Source: Gammaproteobacteria bacterium
GTDB taxonomy: Bacteria > Pseudomonadota > Gammaproteobacteria > Arenicellales > Poriferihabitantaceae
Direction: 5' to 3'
Length of the DNA stretch: 64,000 nt
Assembly: GCA_024644945.1 (NCBI GenBank)
Contig: JAHEGU010000003.1
Location: 62,001 to 126,000 of the forward strand
Position 1 is the stretch's first letter. Each line of letters opens with the position of its first letter. A program made the position numbers and the translations under genes. Under the pieces are notes generated by a model. It had not been told where the DNA came from. It was given only the letters and a program-made list of their open reading frames with translations, and searched no databases. Of this stretch, positions 9,039 to 18,329 are shown in pieces.

Positions 9039-9923
9039 ATGTTGCGCCAAACCATCTATGTCAGCCTTTATTTGGTTGCGTGCTCTGGGCTCGTGTCATG
9101 CACGAGTCTCGGCGTACTCAATGCTGTAGCACCCAAAGACGACAGCACCCTGGAAGTCGTCACCGACATATCTTACGGCAGTCACCCACGCCAGCAGCTG
9201 GATATTTATCTGCCCAAGGATGTCGATGAGCTTGCTCCGGTAATTATGTTTCTATACGGTGGTTCGTGGAAAAATGGAAAGCGGCAGGACTACGCTTTTG
9301 TCGGACATTCTTTTAATACCAAAGGCTATATCACGGTATTGCCTGATTACCGACTTGTGCCAGAGATACGTTACCCGGAATTTTTGATCGACAATGCTAA
9401 TGCACTGCGTTGGGTGTATGACCACATTGGGCAATATGGGGGGGATCAGGATCGAATCTTCGTGGTCGGACACTCAGCGGGTGCATACAATGGGGTAATG
9501 CTTGGACTCGCGGACGCCTTGTTTTCTGAACATAATCTGGATCTGCCAGTCATTTCCGGCTTTGCGGGGCTGGCTGGGCCTTACGACTTTTTACCCCTGG
9601 CTTTTGATTCAACTAAAAATGCCTTTGCAGAGGTATCCGACCTGCCTTCTACCCAACCGGTCAATCTTGTTTCTTCAAGTGCGCCGCCCATGATCTTGAT
9701 CACCGGCACCGACGATAAACTTGTGTTACCAAAACACAGCTTCTCCCTGCATGACTCGGCGACCTCGAGAGGCGCGGAGTCAACGCTGGTTACGTATCAG
9801 GATGTAGGTCACATAGCGCTACTGCTTTCTCTGAGCAAACCTTTTCGTAACAATACGACGGCCCTGGAGGACGTGGTAGATTTCTTCCAGGATATTCAGG
9901 CTGTGAACGAGCCCGAAACATGA
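9039..9923 (+). CDS. Lipoprotein alpha/beta-hydrolase (BD-FAE/carboxylesterase type)
   Basis: 294 residues. The N-terminus is a lipoprotein signal with lipobox LVSC and Cys21 as the lipidated residue. The oxyanion motif YGGSW (73-77) and the nucleophile GHSAG (144-148, Ser146) define a carboxylesterase-type alpha/beta hydrolase; the DDKLVLPKHS segment and GHIA near the end hold the expected Asp and His. It probably faces the periplasm from a membrane anchor and hydrolyses small esters. It has its own 127-base upstream gap and is convergent with the adenylate-kinase-like gene. Confidence 0.85.
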   Translation: MLRQTIYVSLYLVACSGLVSCTSLGVLNAVAPKDDSTLEVVTDISYGSHPRQQLDIYLPKDVDELAPVIMFLYGGSWKNGKRQDYAFVGHSFNTKGYITVLPDYRLVPEIRYPEFLIDNANALRWVYDHIGQYGGDQDRIFVVGHSAGAYNGVMLGLADALFSEHNLDLPVISGFAGLAGPYDFLPLAFDSTKNAFAEVSDLPSTQPVNLVSSSAPPMILITGTDDKLVLPKHSFSLHDSATSRGAESTLVTYQDVGHIALLLSLSKPFRNNTTALEDVVDFFQDIQAVNEPET

Positions 9924-9935
9924 TTTATTTCAACC

Positions 9936-11144
9936 TTATCCACGTCGGATGGCCGATCCTTTGAAGCGGACCTGAATCCGGTAGATGTTTTTCTTGCGAC
10001 ACTTAATTTTGCCACTGTTGAGATCCACACTTTCCGGTATTTCCTGTACCCTTTTATCTACTATTGCATGGTAGCCACGCTCCGAAAAAATATCTATGAG
10101 CATGGCGATAGCGAGTGGATCATCGAAAATCGGATTCTCCGTACCTGTGTTCGCCTGTCCTGATAGGGCATGCCGGGTGACGATAGGCATGAACTTGGCG
10201 CTGATCAGTTCAACTACTTTTCTGAAAAGTTCATTGTTATGCAGTTCGTATGCGTCGAGTCGCTTTACCAACTCCTGCCGCGCATGCAGTGTAATCTCCT
10301 CAGCCAATGGCAACGGGCTTAATCGATCGAATGTTTTCGGGTCGAGTTCGAGGGAGCTCTGATATTGCAGCTCCTTCAGTATGTTTGCTTCTACCTCCTC
10401 AATCAGCCCTTCAGCGTTTATGAAGTGGTAGTGATAGATTTCCTTTAAAGACTGCAACGCATCCCATGTTTGCTCCTTAAATACCCTGTAACGTTGAGAT
10501 GCGTTTTCCGGAGTCAGGTCGGTCGCTCGTAGATCGAGGGCTTTGCCCACACCGCTTTCTTCTACTTCCCGGTTATGTTCCGCGATTTCCACCCCGCGGT
10601 GGAGCTGGCGCGTGATACTGGTTTGTTCGCTGGTAAATAACACTACAGCGTGAATGATAGGGCGGCGGAAGTGCAGCGCTAGTTTGGTGTTGGCATACTC
10701 TGTATTGAGAGAATTTATTTTATCTACCAATAGCTTCAGGCATTCAACCTGCACTCGCGTTCTAGGAAATCCGTCTAAAAGCGCGCCATCACGATACTGT
10801 TCTTTCAATAGCTCTTTGTAGAGCAATCGAATCACATCAGTATCCCCCACAAGTTGTCCGGAATCCTTGATCTTCTGTGCTTCTGGAGTGGTCAGTAGTT
10901 CGCTGACCACGATTGGTTTGCAGGTTAACCCCCTGGTTTTCATGATGAACCGAGTCTGCGTGCCTTTACCCGCCCCCGGTGCCCCCCCTAGAAGGATCAG
11001 CTCCTTGGGAAATCGTAAATATTCGTGTCCAATTTCCTCTTCAAACGTTTCCCAAACCCGTTTAAATATTACCTGGGCATCCTTGATTTCATGATATCCA
11101 GATTGTGCTTTTTCGGAGGCGCTTTCCAATTCAGGCATGGTCAA
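9936..11144 (-). CDS. Adenylate-kinase-like P-loop protein with N- and C-terminal extensions
   Basis: 402 residues, nearly twice the 215 of adenylate kinase. The kinase core is clear: P-loop GGAPGAGKGTQ at 53-63 and the NMP-site motif DGFPRTR at 124-130, then a Lid-region arginine-rich segment. Before the P-loop are about 50 helical residues, and after about residue 280 there is a 120-residue domain I do not recognise. It is therefore a nucleoside-monophosphate-kinase-fold protein, likely not the housekeeping Adk. No operon partner: neighbours on both sides are on the other strand. The role could be nucleotide salvage or regulation. Confidence 0.75.
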   Translation of the reverse strand: MTMPELESASEKAQSGYHEIKDAQVIFKRVWETFEEEIGHEYLRFPKELILLGGAPGAGKGTQTRFIMKTRGLTCKPIVVSELLTTPEAQKIKDSGQLVGDTDVIRLLYKELLKEQYRDGALLDGFPRTRVQVECLKLLVDKINSLNTEYANTKLALHFRRPIIHAVVLFTSEQTSITRQLHRGVEIAEHNREVEESGVGKALDLRATDLTPENASQRYRVFKEQTWDALQSLKEIYHYHFINAEGLIEEVEANILKELQYQSSLELDPKTFDRLSPLPLAEEITLHARQELVKRLDAYELHNNELFRKVVELISAKFMPIVTRHALSGQANTGTENPIFDDPLAIAMLIDIFSERGYHAIVDKRVQEIPESVDLNSGKIKCRKKNIYRIQVRFKGSAIRRG

Positions 11145-11322
11145 AGTGGGGAAAGATGAGGTGATTTCGGGTTGAATAGTTTAATGGATTGCGTGCGGAA
11201 TGGTTAGCAGCCCTAAGAAACAATCACCCTTGAAATCTGAAATATGATTAGACATTGGTATGATTTGTTGTCGCGAGAAGAGAATAAACGTAACGTTACT
11301 GAATTGTTATCGGTTGCGGATA

Positions 11323-11495
11323 ATGGTTATTGAAATTTTTTTTGAGGTGATCCCCTGCGCTTTACCAAAAAAGCGACCAATTTATCAGAAACCGTAGTTA
11401 AAGATCGGGCGCCTGGCGATCTGGATCGTACATTTACTGAATGGCTCTCAGAACATTCTGCTATGCTTCCTCGCAATCTCGATGAGGTCTTCTGA
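11323..11495 (+). pseudogene. Possible small frameshifted ORF upstream of the flavin reductase fusion
   Basis: A plausible ATG at 11323 opens a reading frame that leaves the coding-like register at the CCCC run near 11352. The register ending at TGA 11493-11495 then reads RFTKKATNLSETVVKDRAP and continues to PRNLDEVF, with good codon appearance but no start of its own. One extra C would join the two halves into about 57 codons. It may be a decayed gene, a sequencing indel, or chance. I recognise no family. The rest of 11145-11518 shows nothing but an AT-rich putative promoter region. Confidence 0.25.
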
Positions 11496-11518
11496 TACCT
11501 TTTTTCATAGCTCACGAC

Positions 11519-12697
11519 ATGATGAACGCGCCAGTAAATCCGAATCTGCGTGACCGATTTCTTGGGGGTATGAGTCATGCTGCCTGCACGGTCAATATCG
11601 TTACTACAGATGGCGACGCGGGCCGAGCGGGAGTGACAGTATCCGCGATGTCTTCCGTTTCGGCAGACACGCCGAAACCAACGCTGCTGGTTTGCGTCCA
11701 TTGTATGAGCCCAGCTGCGGCAAAAATCCTAGAAAACGGTGTTTTTTGCGTGAACGTGCTGCGTGATGATCAGTCCTATATTTCAGATACCTTTGCCGGC
11801 CGATTTAAAGATCAGGTTGAGGACAAATTTGAATGCGCCGAATGGACCACTCAAGTTACGGGTGCGCCCAGGGTAATCGATCCACTAGTATCATTTGACT
11901 GCAAGATTGTTTCTAACGAGAAAGTAGGGACCCACTACGTGTTGTTTGGTGAGGTTGAAGATATCTTTCTCGCTGAACGTGGTTCACCCCTAATTTATGC
12001 GAAACGGGCCTATGGCTCGGCGTCGCGGATTGACCCGGCAGCATCAATCGAAATGGGCATGTCTTACGCTGGTCGTAGTCTTGCCATTGGCTGCGTGCAC
12101 ACCTTTGGACCTTATATTCTTCCGGAGCTTATCGCACGATTGAGGAGTCAAGACGGTAACATCGAGCTGAAGCTTGTCGAGGGGCATCAGCGGCGCGTTC
12201 AGGAGAGCCTGCTTGCTGGAGATATCGAGTTTGCATTCCTGTACGAAATCGATCTTTCAGAAGAGCTGTCCACGGAAGCAATGACCGAACTCACGCCCTA
12301 TGTGTTACTCGCCGAAGGGCATGAACTGGCGATAAAGACTGCATTGGCGCCGGAAGATCTCGCTGACCAACCGATGATATTGCTAGACGTCGCACCCAGT
12401 CGTGATTATTTTCCAGATATTTTAAGGCGTCGAGGAGTAGAACCCAAAATCACCTTAAAATCCTCTTCGTTCGAAATGGTGCGAGGTATGGTGGGTCATG
12501 GGCTGGGCTATACACTCCTTGCCACCAAGCCCGCATCGGGCATGACTTACGACGGCCGTGCGCTGATTACGCGCCCGCTGAAAGTGGATGTTGAGCCAAG
12601 TCGGGTAATGCTGGCGCATCGAAAGGGTGTTAAATTGTCCTCCGCGGGCGAGGCGTTCCTGGCCCATTGCCATGAGTTTTTTGATCTGCTTTCCTAA
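11519..12697 (+). CDS. Flavin reductase domain fused to LysR-type effector-binding domain (no HTH)
   Basis: 392 residues in two parts. Residues 1-168 are a HpaC/RutF-like flavin reductase domain (AACTVNIVTTDG, GVTVSAMSSVSAD, NGVFCVNVLRD, GTHYVLFGEVEDI, with the GxHxh active-site-like segment). Residues about 175-392 read as the periplasmic-binding-protein-like effector domain of LysR regulators, beginning SLAIGCVHTFGPYILPELIARL-like and continuing VEGHQRRVQESLLAGDIEFAFLY. No winged-helix DNA-binding domain is present at either end. The N-terminal domain is about 75% identical by eye to the free-standing reductase at 48893-49402. A role as a ligand-gated reductase supplying reduced flavin is proposed; the partner may be the FMN enzyme next door or the luciferase-like monooxygenase at 49767. 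Confidence 0.85.
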   Translation: MMNAPVNPNLRDRFLGGMSHAACTVNIVTTDGDAGRAGVTVSAMSSVSADTPKPTLLVCVHCMSPAAAKILENGVFCVNVLRDDQSYISDTFAGRFKDQVEDKFECAEWTTQVTGAPRVIDPLVSFDCKIVSNEKVGTHYVLFGEVEDIFLAERGSPLIYAKRAYGSASRIDPAASIEMGMSYAGRSLAIGCVHTFGPYILPELIARLRSQDGNIELKLVEGHQRRVQESLLAGDIEFAFLYEIDLSEELSTEAMTELTPYVLLAEGHELAIKTALAPEDLADQPMILLDVAPSRDYFPDILRRRGVEPKITLKSSSFEMVRGMVGHGLGYTLLATKPASGMTYDGRALITRPLKVDVEPSRVMLAHRKGVKLSSAGEAFLAHCHEFFDLLS

Positions 12698-12854
12698 AAC
12701 TCTGTACACTTTAGTTTTTTGTCAATGTCGATTGGCGTGCGGATTACGCGGCATGAGTATACGTATAACCAGTTCCACTTAGACAAGATCGTAAAAGAAT
12801 TGATTCCTGGCTCTAAATGAAGTCAGACTTTTAACCTCCGTTCGATACCAAGCC

Positions 12855-14927
12855 ATGACAAGAGATCCTCGTTACGATGTTTTATTTGAACCAGTGCAAA
12901 TTGGCCCGGTTACTGCAAAAAATCGGTTCTATCAGGTTCCTCATTGCAACGGCGGCGGCTATAGAGACCCGTCTGCGGCGGCGGAGATGCGCCGGATTAA
13001 GTCAGAAGGTGGATGGGGCGTAATATTCACCGAGCAAACAGAGATGCATCATAGTTCGGAGATCACGCCATTTATAGAGCTCAGACTATGGGATGACCAG
13101 GATATACCGATGCTGGCGAAGATGTCGGACAAGATGCACACGCATGATGCTTTAGCCGGGATCCAACTAGCGTATTCGGGTATCAACGGTCCCAATCTCT
13201 ATACTAGAGAAGTGCCCTTGGGACCCACAGCGCTACCAATCCTTACTTTCACCAGTGATCCCGTTCAGGCCAGGGCCATGACCAGGCGTGACATTCAGGA
13301 CTTACGTCGCTGGTACAGGAATGCGGCACGTCGAGCAAAACGAGCGGGATTTGATTTAATTTGTCTTTATGGCGCCCATGGATTTGGTGTCATTCAACAC
13401 TTTCTATCCAGAGCAACCAATCAGCGCAGCGATGAATACGGTGGCAGCCTTGAAAACAGAAGCCGGCTCATGCGAGAGTTAATCGAAGAGGTCAAAGACG
13501 AAGTCGGAGATTCCTGCGGTGTCACCGTGCGGTTGTCCCTTGATGAGCTCTCGGGAGAACATGGCTTTTCCAATACCGAGTTACGCGATGTGATTGAGAT
13601 GAATGCTGAAGTGCCTGATTTATGGGATCTGGCTCATGGCTCCTGGGAAAATTGTTCCGGGGCTTCACGCTTTAAGCCTGAGGCTGCACAGGAAAATTTA
13701 GTCAGAGGGATCAAATCCTTAACATCGAAGCCCGTGGTGGGTGTCGGTAGATTCACTTCTCCCGATACAATGGTCAGACAGATTAACTCTGGTGTGCTGG
13801 ATTTCATCGGAGCGGCTCGCCCCTCTATAGCGGATCCGTTTATTCCTAACAAGATCGATGAAGGCAGGGTCGAGGATATTCGCGAATGCATCGGATGCAA
13901 TATTTGTATCAGTGGTGACATGACCATGTCGATTTCTCGATGCACACAAAACCCGACCTTTATGGAAGAATGGCGTAAAGGCTGGCATCCAGAAAAAATC
14001 CAGGCGAAGGGTGATAGTGAATCGGTGCTGGTAGTTGGTGCCGGTCCAGCGGGGCTGGAAGCGGCCACAGCGCTTGGTGCTCGAGGTTATACCGTAGCGC
14101 TAGCGGAAGCGGGTACCGAGCTCGGGGGGCGGGTTGCCAAAGAGTGTCAATTACCCGGCTTAGCGGCCTGGGGCAGAGTACGAGACTATAGAGAATTTCA
14201 GATTCAGAAAATGCCGAATGTGGATGTCTATTTTGATAGTTTTCTGTCCGCTGGTGATGTGATGGAGTTCGGTTTTCAAAATATTGCCATCGCTACCGGT
14301 GCTACCTGGCGAAAGGATGGAGTTGCTCGCTACCATCTGCATCCGATTACCGTTGAGCAGTCTATGCCTGTCTTTACACCTGATGACATCATGGCAGGAA
14401 ATTGTCCAAAAGGTAAAGTTGTGATCTATGATGATGATCACTATTACATGGGTGGCGTCATTGCCGAACTGATGGTCAGTAATGGTTGTACGGTATCACT
14501 TGTAACGCCATCTGCCTATGTATCGGACTGGACTCACAACACACTTGAGCAGGCTTTCATCCAGAAAAAATTGATTGAACTCGGTGTCGATATTCTTGTT
14601 ACGCGTGCGGTAACCCGAGTTGGTTGTGACCATGTAGAGATTGAATGCACCTATTCGGGGCAGAATCAACAGATTTCTGCCGACGCTGTTGTGTTGATCA
14701 CTTCCCGAGTGGGGAATGATTCGCTATGGCGAGATATGTTGGCGTGTGAATCGGAATGGCATGGTGCCGGAATAAAGTCGGTCAAAGTAATTGGTGATGC
14801 TCAGGCCCCGGCACCTATTGCCTGGGCTACATACGCGGGCCACCGATTTGCTCGGGAGCTGGATGAGCCGGATATCGGAGATGACTTGCCTTTCAGGCGG
14901 GAAGTATCGGCTCTCGCTAGCGACTGA
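12855..14927 (+). CDS. Trimethylamine/dimethylamine/histamine dehydrogenase family FMN-[4Fe-4S] oxidoreductase
   Basis: 690 residues. The N-terminal old-yellow-enzyme barrel begins FYQVPHC with Cys31 aligned to the cysteine that binds FMN covalently in trimethylamine dehydrogenase; YGAH and WDLAHG segments fit its active site. Cys345, 348, 351 and 363 (CIGCNIC then a fourth Cys) bind the [4Fe-4S] cluster. A dinucleotide-binding domain starts at VLVVGAGPAGLEAA. Such enzymes dehydrogenate amines and pass electrons to ETF. Compared from memory with trimethylamine dehydrogenase, the Trp just after the third cluster Cys is missing and other substrate-cage positions differ, so the substrate is probably another amine or a related compound. 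It lies 157 bases after the reductase fusion on the same strand. Confidence 0.88.
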   Translation: MTRDPRYDVLFEPVQIGPVTAKNRFYQVPHCNGGGYRDPSAAAEMRRIKSEGGWGVIFTEQTEMHHSSEITPFIELRLWDDQDIPMLAKMSDKMHTHDALAGIQLAYSGINGPNLYTREVPLGPTALPILTFTSDPVQARAMTRRDIQDLRRWYRNAARRAKRAGFDLICLYGAHGFGVIQHFLSRATNQRSDEYGGSLENRSRLMRELIEEVKDEVGDSCGVTVRLSLDELSGEHGFSNTELRDVIEMNAEVPDLWDLAHGSWENCSGASRFKPEAAQENLVRGIKSLTSKPVVGVGRFTSPDTMVRQINSGVLDFIGAARPSIADPFIPNKIDEGRVEDIRECIGCNICISGDMTMSISRCTQNPTFMEEWRKGWHPEKIQAKGDSESVLVVGAGPAGLEAATALGARGYTVALAEAGTELGGRVAKECQLPGLAAWGRVRDYREFQIQKMPNVDVYFDSFLSAGDVMEFGFQNIAIATGATWRKDGVARYHLHPITVEQSMPVFTPDDIMAGNCPKGKVVIYDDDHYYMGGVIAELMVSNGCTVSLVTPSAYVSDWTHNTLEQAFIQKKLIELGVDILVTRAVTRVGCDHVEIECTYSGQNQQISADAVVLITSRVGNDSLWRDMLACESEWHGAGIKSVKVIGDAQAPAPIAWATYAGHRFARELDEPDIGDDLPFRREVSALASD

Positions 14928-15129
14928 ACTTTAGTTTGAGTCATGATTATTCGAACCACGTTAAAGCATCTAAATTCAAAGCACATTGCCGAGACTATTT
15001 CACGAGACTATTCCAATTGATCGGGTGTTAAATCGATTTGAATGATGATTTCGGTATTAAACTGAGGCTGAACTTGATAAAACTTTGCGTTCAACTATTT
15101 ACAGCTGCAGAAAATGAGGAGAATAATAT

Positions 15130-15600
15130 ATGCCGTTACAGAAACTTACAGATTTCCTTGATGAGAATGAGGTGCACTATGCCGTCATTAAACATTCGCG
15201 AGCGTACACTGCGCAAACCGTGGCTTACTCAGCACACATCCGCGCCAGAGATTTAGCAAAAGTAGTTATTATCTACCTAGATGATAAGATCGCAATGGCG
15301 GTGTTGCCCGCGTCAGACAGTGTTGATCTTGATTTGCTCAAGGAATCGACAGGCAGTCAAAGCGTGCGCTTGGCAAAGGAGCTGGAGTTCAGGAACCAGT
15401 TTCCGGACTGTGAACCTGGAGCAATGCCGCCGTTTGGAAATCTTTATGATATGGGAGTGTTTGTGTCTTCTCACTTGGCTGAAGATGAACTTATTGCATT
15501 CAACGCTGGTACCCATACCGAACTGATACAGTTGTCCTACAGCGATTTTGCGGAGTTGGTGTCACCGGTGGTAATCAGATTGTCGGAAAGAGACCGATAA
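15130..15600 (+). CDS. YbaK/EbsC-type aminoacyl-tRNA deacylase
   Basis: 156 residues, the normal size of a single-domain YbaK/ProX protein. The N-terminal TAQTVAYSAHIRARDLAKVVII and the later PGAMPPFG segment are the typical signature of the editing domain that clears mischarged tRNAs in trans. It acts in the cytoplasm. A strong GAGGAG precedes ATG 15130 by 9 bases. Neighbours give no pathway link; free-standing editing proteins often sit alone. Which aminoacyl-tRNA it edits cannot be told from the sequence. Confidence 0.85.
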   Translation: MPLQKLTDFLDENEVHYAVIKHSRAYTAQTVAYSAHIRARDLAKVVIIYLDDKIAMAVLPASDSVDLDLLKESTGSQSVRLAKELEFRNQFPDCEPGAMPPFGNLYDMGVFVSSHLAEDELIAFNAGTHTELIQLSYSDFAELVSPVVIRLSERDR

Positions 15601-15704
15601 TTGGATTTGGTCTTTTAATTAAGAAGTAAAAATAGCCTCGTTTAACTTTCTACGGCAGGTAACTCTAATCCTTATTGAGTTTATAGATCGAGAGTAGTTG
15701 TTAT

Positions 15705-16187
15705 ATGACCAAGTCACAACTTGCGCAGTTAAATATCGCTAAAATGCGATATCCGTTGGATAAACCAGAAATGGCTGACTTTGTGAATAGTCTGGAGCGG
15801 ATAAATACACTGGCAGATCAATCGCCAGGGTTTGTCTGGAGGCTGCAAACCGAAGATGGAGATGCCATCAGTATCGATTACTTTGGCAAAGATACTATCG
15901 TGAACATGAGCATTTGGAATGATATTGAATCGTTGCATCACTATGTTTATCGCACCGACCATGCCGCCGTCATGAGCCGACGTAAGCAATGGTTTGATAG
16001 ACTGGAGGAGGCCTATACCGTGCTGTGGTGGGTGCCGTCAGGGCAGGTTCCCGGCCTTGACGAGGCCAGCAGAAGGCTGTCAATGCTTCGATGTAATGGC
16101 CCCACAGCAGGGGCATTTACTTTTAAGCACTCGTATACACCGGAGGGAGACCAAGTCAGTAACAGTAAAGATCCCTCTGCAATTTAG
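15705..16187 (+). CDS. DUF3291-family protein
   Basis: 160 residues. Segments such as AQLNIAKMRYPLDKP, PGFVWRLQ, VNMSIWNDIESLHHYVYRTDHAAVMSRRKQWF and YTVLWWVPSG match the DUF3291 family, which has a dimeric alpha/beta-barrel fold related to antibiotic biosynthesis monooxygenases. The biochemical role of the family is not established. No signal peptide or membrane segment is visible. It is on the same strand as the YbaK-like gene and the enolase-superfamily gene, with gaps of about 100 bases each. Confidence 0.8.
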   Translation: MTKSQLAQLNIAKMRYPLDKPEMADFVNSLERINTLADQSPGFVWRLQTEDGDAISIDYFGKDTIVNMSIWNDIESLHHYVYRTDHAAVMSRRKQWFDRLEEAYTVLWWVPSGQVPGLDEASRRLSMLRCNGPTAGAFTFKHSYTPEGDQVSNSKDPSAI

Positions 16188-16274
16188 CTGCGATACAATA
16201 AATGTAGTCGACATTCGAATCCTAATAAAGTGTTGTGGCATTTTTATGGCCTCACACCAGGGCTCAAGTTCTAT

Positions 16275-17381
16275 ATGAAAATAAATAAAATAAGCATTTA
16301 TAAGATTGATCTTCCGCTTCATAAACCATATTGGCTGTCCGGCGGTAGACTCAGGTTTGATGTGCTCGACTCGACTTTCGTATGCATCGAAACCGATGAC
16401 GGGCTTGAGGGCTGGGGAGAGGGTTGCCCATGGGGAGAGACTTATCTGCCGGCCTTTGGTAGCGGTATTCGGGCGGTGCTTGGGCTGGTTGCGCCGCAGC
16501 TGATAGGCAGCGATCCGTTGAAAATAGAGCAGTTAAATCGCAATATGGATCTGATGTTGCCTGGACATGAGTACGGGAAGTCCGCCGTTGATATGGCCTG
16601 TTGGGATATTCTTGGACAACATTCCGAAATGTCGGTGGTGGATCTGCTCGGAGGGCGTTACGACATACCAGTGCCAATCGCCAGTAGTGTATCGACCGGC
16701 ACGCCTGAGCAGATGCTCGAGCTGATCAAGGAGTTTCGCGATAGCGGTTATCATGTTCATTCAGCAAAAGTTGGGGCGGATCTCGAGCTGGATATCGAGC
16801 GCGTGAAGTTTCTCAGTCGCGAGAAAAACCGGGACGAGGTTATTTTCTATGATGCAAACCGTGCATGGATTCCTCAGGAAGCCATCTCGGTGATGAATGC
16901 AGTGGATGGCGGCAACATCTGGTTTGAACAGCCTTGCGAAACCTTAGAGCAGTGTCTGCAGGTCAGGCGTCAAACCTCTCACCCCATATGTATTGACGAA
17001 GGTTTGAAAATATTCAACGACTTATTGCGTATAAGCAATGAGGGGATTGCCGAGATTGTCAATATTAAGCTAAATCGAGTGGGCGGGCTAAGCAAGGCCA
17101 GGCGGATGCGGGATTTTTGTCTGGAGGCTGGGATCGCCATGCTGATTATGGAGACAGGAGGTTCGGTGCTGGCCGATACCGCAACAGTGCATTTTGCTCA
17201 GTCAATTCCTCCTGAGTTTATACGGGGTACCTGGCTGTGCCATGAGATGGTTGGACCTGATGTAGCTGAAGGGCAGGGTGCACGAAATATCAATGGAGAT
17301 GTTAGTGCCCCAGATTTACCGGGTCTTGGCGTCAAGCCCGATATTTCTATACTGGGGGAGCCCGTCGCAGTGTATGAATAG
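16275..17381 (+). CDS. Enolase-superfamily enzyme (mandelate racemase/MLE group; cis-3-hydroxyproline dehydratase-like)
   Basis: I use ATG 16275 (368 residues), since family members begin MKIxxIxIY and the upstream ATG-less extension adds 15 unrelated residues. The N-terminal cap reads GLEGWGEGCPWGETYLPAFG, close to the cap of cis-3-hydroxy-L-proline dehydratases and 4-hydroxyproline betaine epimerases. Catalytic elements are seen: SAKVGAD (Lys), FYDAN (Asp), WFEQP (Glu), CIDEG (metal ligand) and NIKLNRVGG (second Lys). The reaction is an Mg-assisted alpha-proton abstraction from a carboxylate. The exact substrate, perhaps a hydroxyproline derivative, is inferred. Confidence 0.83.
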   Translation: MKINKISIYKIDLPLHKPYWLSGGRLRFDVLDSTFVCIETDDGLEGWGEGCPWGETYLPAFGSGIRAVLGLVAPQLIGSDPLKIEQLNRNMDLMLPGHEYGKSAVDMACWDILGQHSEMSVVDLLGGRYDIPVPIASSVSTGTPEQMLELIKEFRDSGYHVHSAKVGADLELDIERVKFLSREKNRDEVIFYDANRAWIPQEAISVMNAVDGGNIWFEQPCETLEQCLQVRRQTSHPICIDEGLKIFNDLLRISNEGIAEIVNIKLNRVGGLSKARRMRDFCLEAGIAMLIMETGGSVLADTATVHFAQSIPPEFIRGTWLCHEMVGPDVAEGQGARNINGDVSAPDLPGLGVKPDISILGEPVAVYE

Positions 17382-17498
17382 TGCAAATCAAAGTGTTGAT
17401 TGCTTAAGGCTGTTAAATAGTATCACCTGATTTTTCGATCAACGCCGCGTGCTACAAAACATTCAGACGACACAATAGATTTGTTCCAAGGCAACTAA

Positions 17499-18317
17499 AT
17501 GAAACCAGAACGTTGGGCAGACCCAAAAAATAAACTTTTCCCGTATCAGGTCGGATTCACATCACCGCCCCACGACTTCGATGCAGCTCCGAGCGATTTT
17601 CTGCGAATCGCGCCAGACACAGTTGGTGTGCATGGCAGGATGTTGCATGTGCCCGGCTATGAACATGAATTAACGCAGCGCGTGGACAATTTTCACCTGT
17701 TGGAGGAATTTGTCCATTGTATGTCTAACAATGGGGCCGATGTGTGTGGACAAGTCGGAACAAACTGGGTGCATTGTCAGGGTACGACACCGGATGAAAT
17801 CAAGGATTTCTGTAACAGACTCAGTGACCAGTACGAGACCCCGTTTCATATGGCGGGTTACTGTCTGGTAGAGGCTTTGCGTGAACTGAATATCGAAAAG
17901 ATCGCCCTCAATTCAGTTTACTACTGGCCGGACTGGCGCGACGGTATTGCACGATTCCTAAAGCAGGCTGGTTTTGACCTGGTGTATTGCGGTAATTTCG
18001 TTGATATGGGTTTATTCCAGACCCAGGAGGAATGCAACGACTGTACATGGATTTTTCCGGGAGAGATGGCCGAGCGCTCAATGCATTACGCTGCGGAACA
18101 CGCTCAGCAGGCCGATGCAATTGTAGTAAACGGCATGCCAAACTTTCGCCGGGCAGATGGTTTGCCACTGCGAATTGTTTCACTGGACAAATCGCTAGAG
18201 GAGAAAGTCGGTAAACTCATCGTTTCTTCCGATACGGCGTTGTACTGGCGTATTTTTAAAACCCTTGGCGTGTCGCCAACGGGTGTGCACGGGCATCTAC
18301 TATCTATGCTGCAATAG
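17499..18317 (+). CDS. Maleate isomerase/arylmalonate decarboxylase-like (Asp/Glu racemase superfamily) enzyme
   Basis: 272 residues. The order of motifs fits the cofactor-free cysteine enzymes of this superfamily: an N-terminal RIAPDTVGVHGRMLH region, a first cysteine loop at DVCGQVGTNWVHC, a second-half segment ADAIVVNGMPNFR, and a C-terminal VSSDTALYWRIFKTLGV that is typical for maleate cis-trans isomerases. The usual second catalytic cysteine position reads NGMP rather than C, so the chemistry may differ. It lies 118 bases after the enolase-superfamily gene on the same strand and 12 bases before the sulfotransferase gene, so the three may act on one acid. Confidence 0.78.
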   Translation: MKPERWADPKNKLFPYQVGFTSPPHDFDAAPSDFLRIAPDTVGVHGRMLHVPGYEHELTQRVDNFHLLEEFVHCMSNNGADVCGQVGTNWVHCQGTTPDEIKDFCNRLSDQYETPFHMAGYCLVEALRELNIEKIALNSVYYWPDWRDGIARFLKQAGFDLVYCGNFVDMGLFQTQEECNDCTWIFPGEMAERSMHYAAEHAQQADAIVVNGMPNFRRADGLPLRIVSLDKSLEEKVGKLIVSSDTALYWRIFKTLGVSPTGVHGHLLSMLQ

Positions 18318-18329
18318 GAAGGCTGCTCC

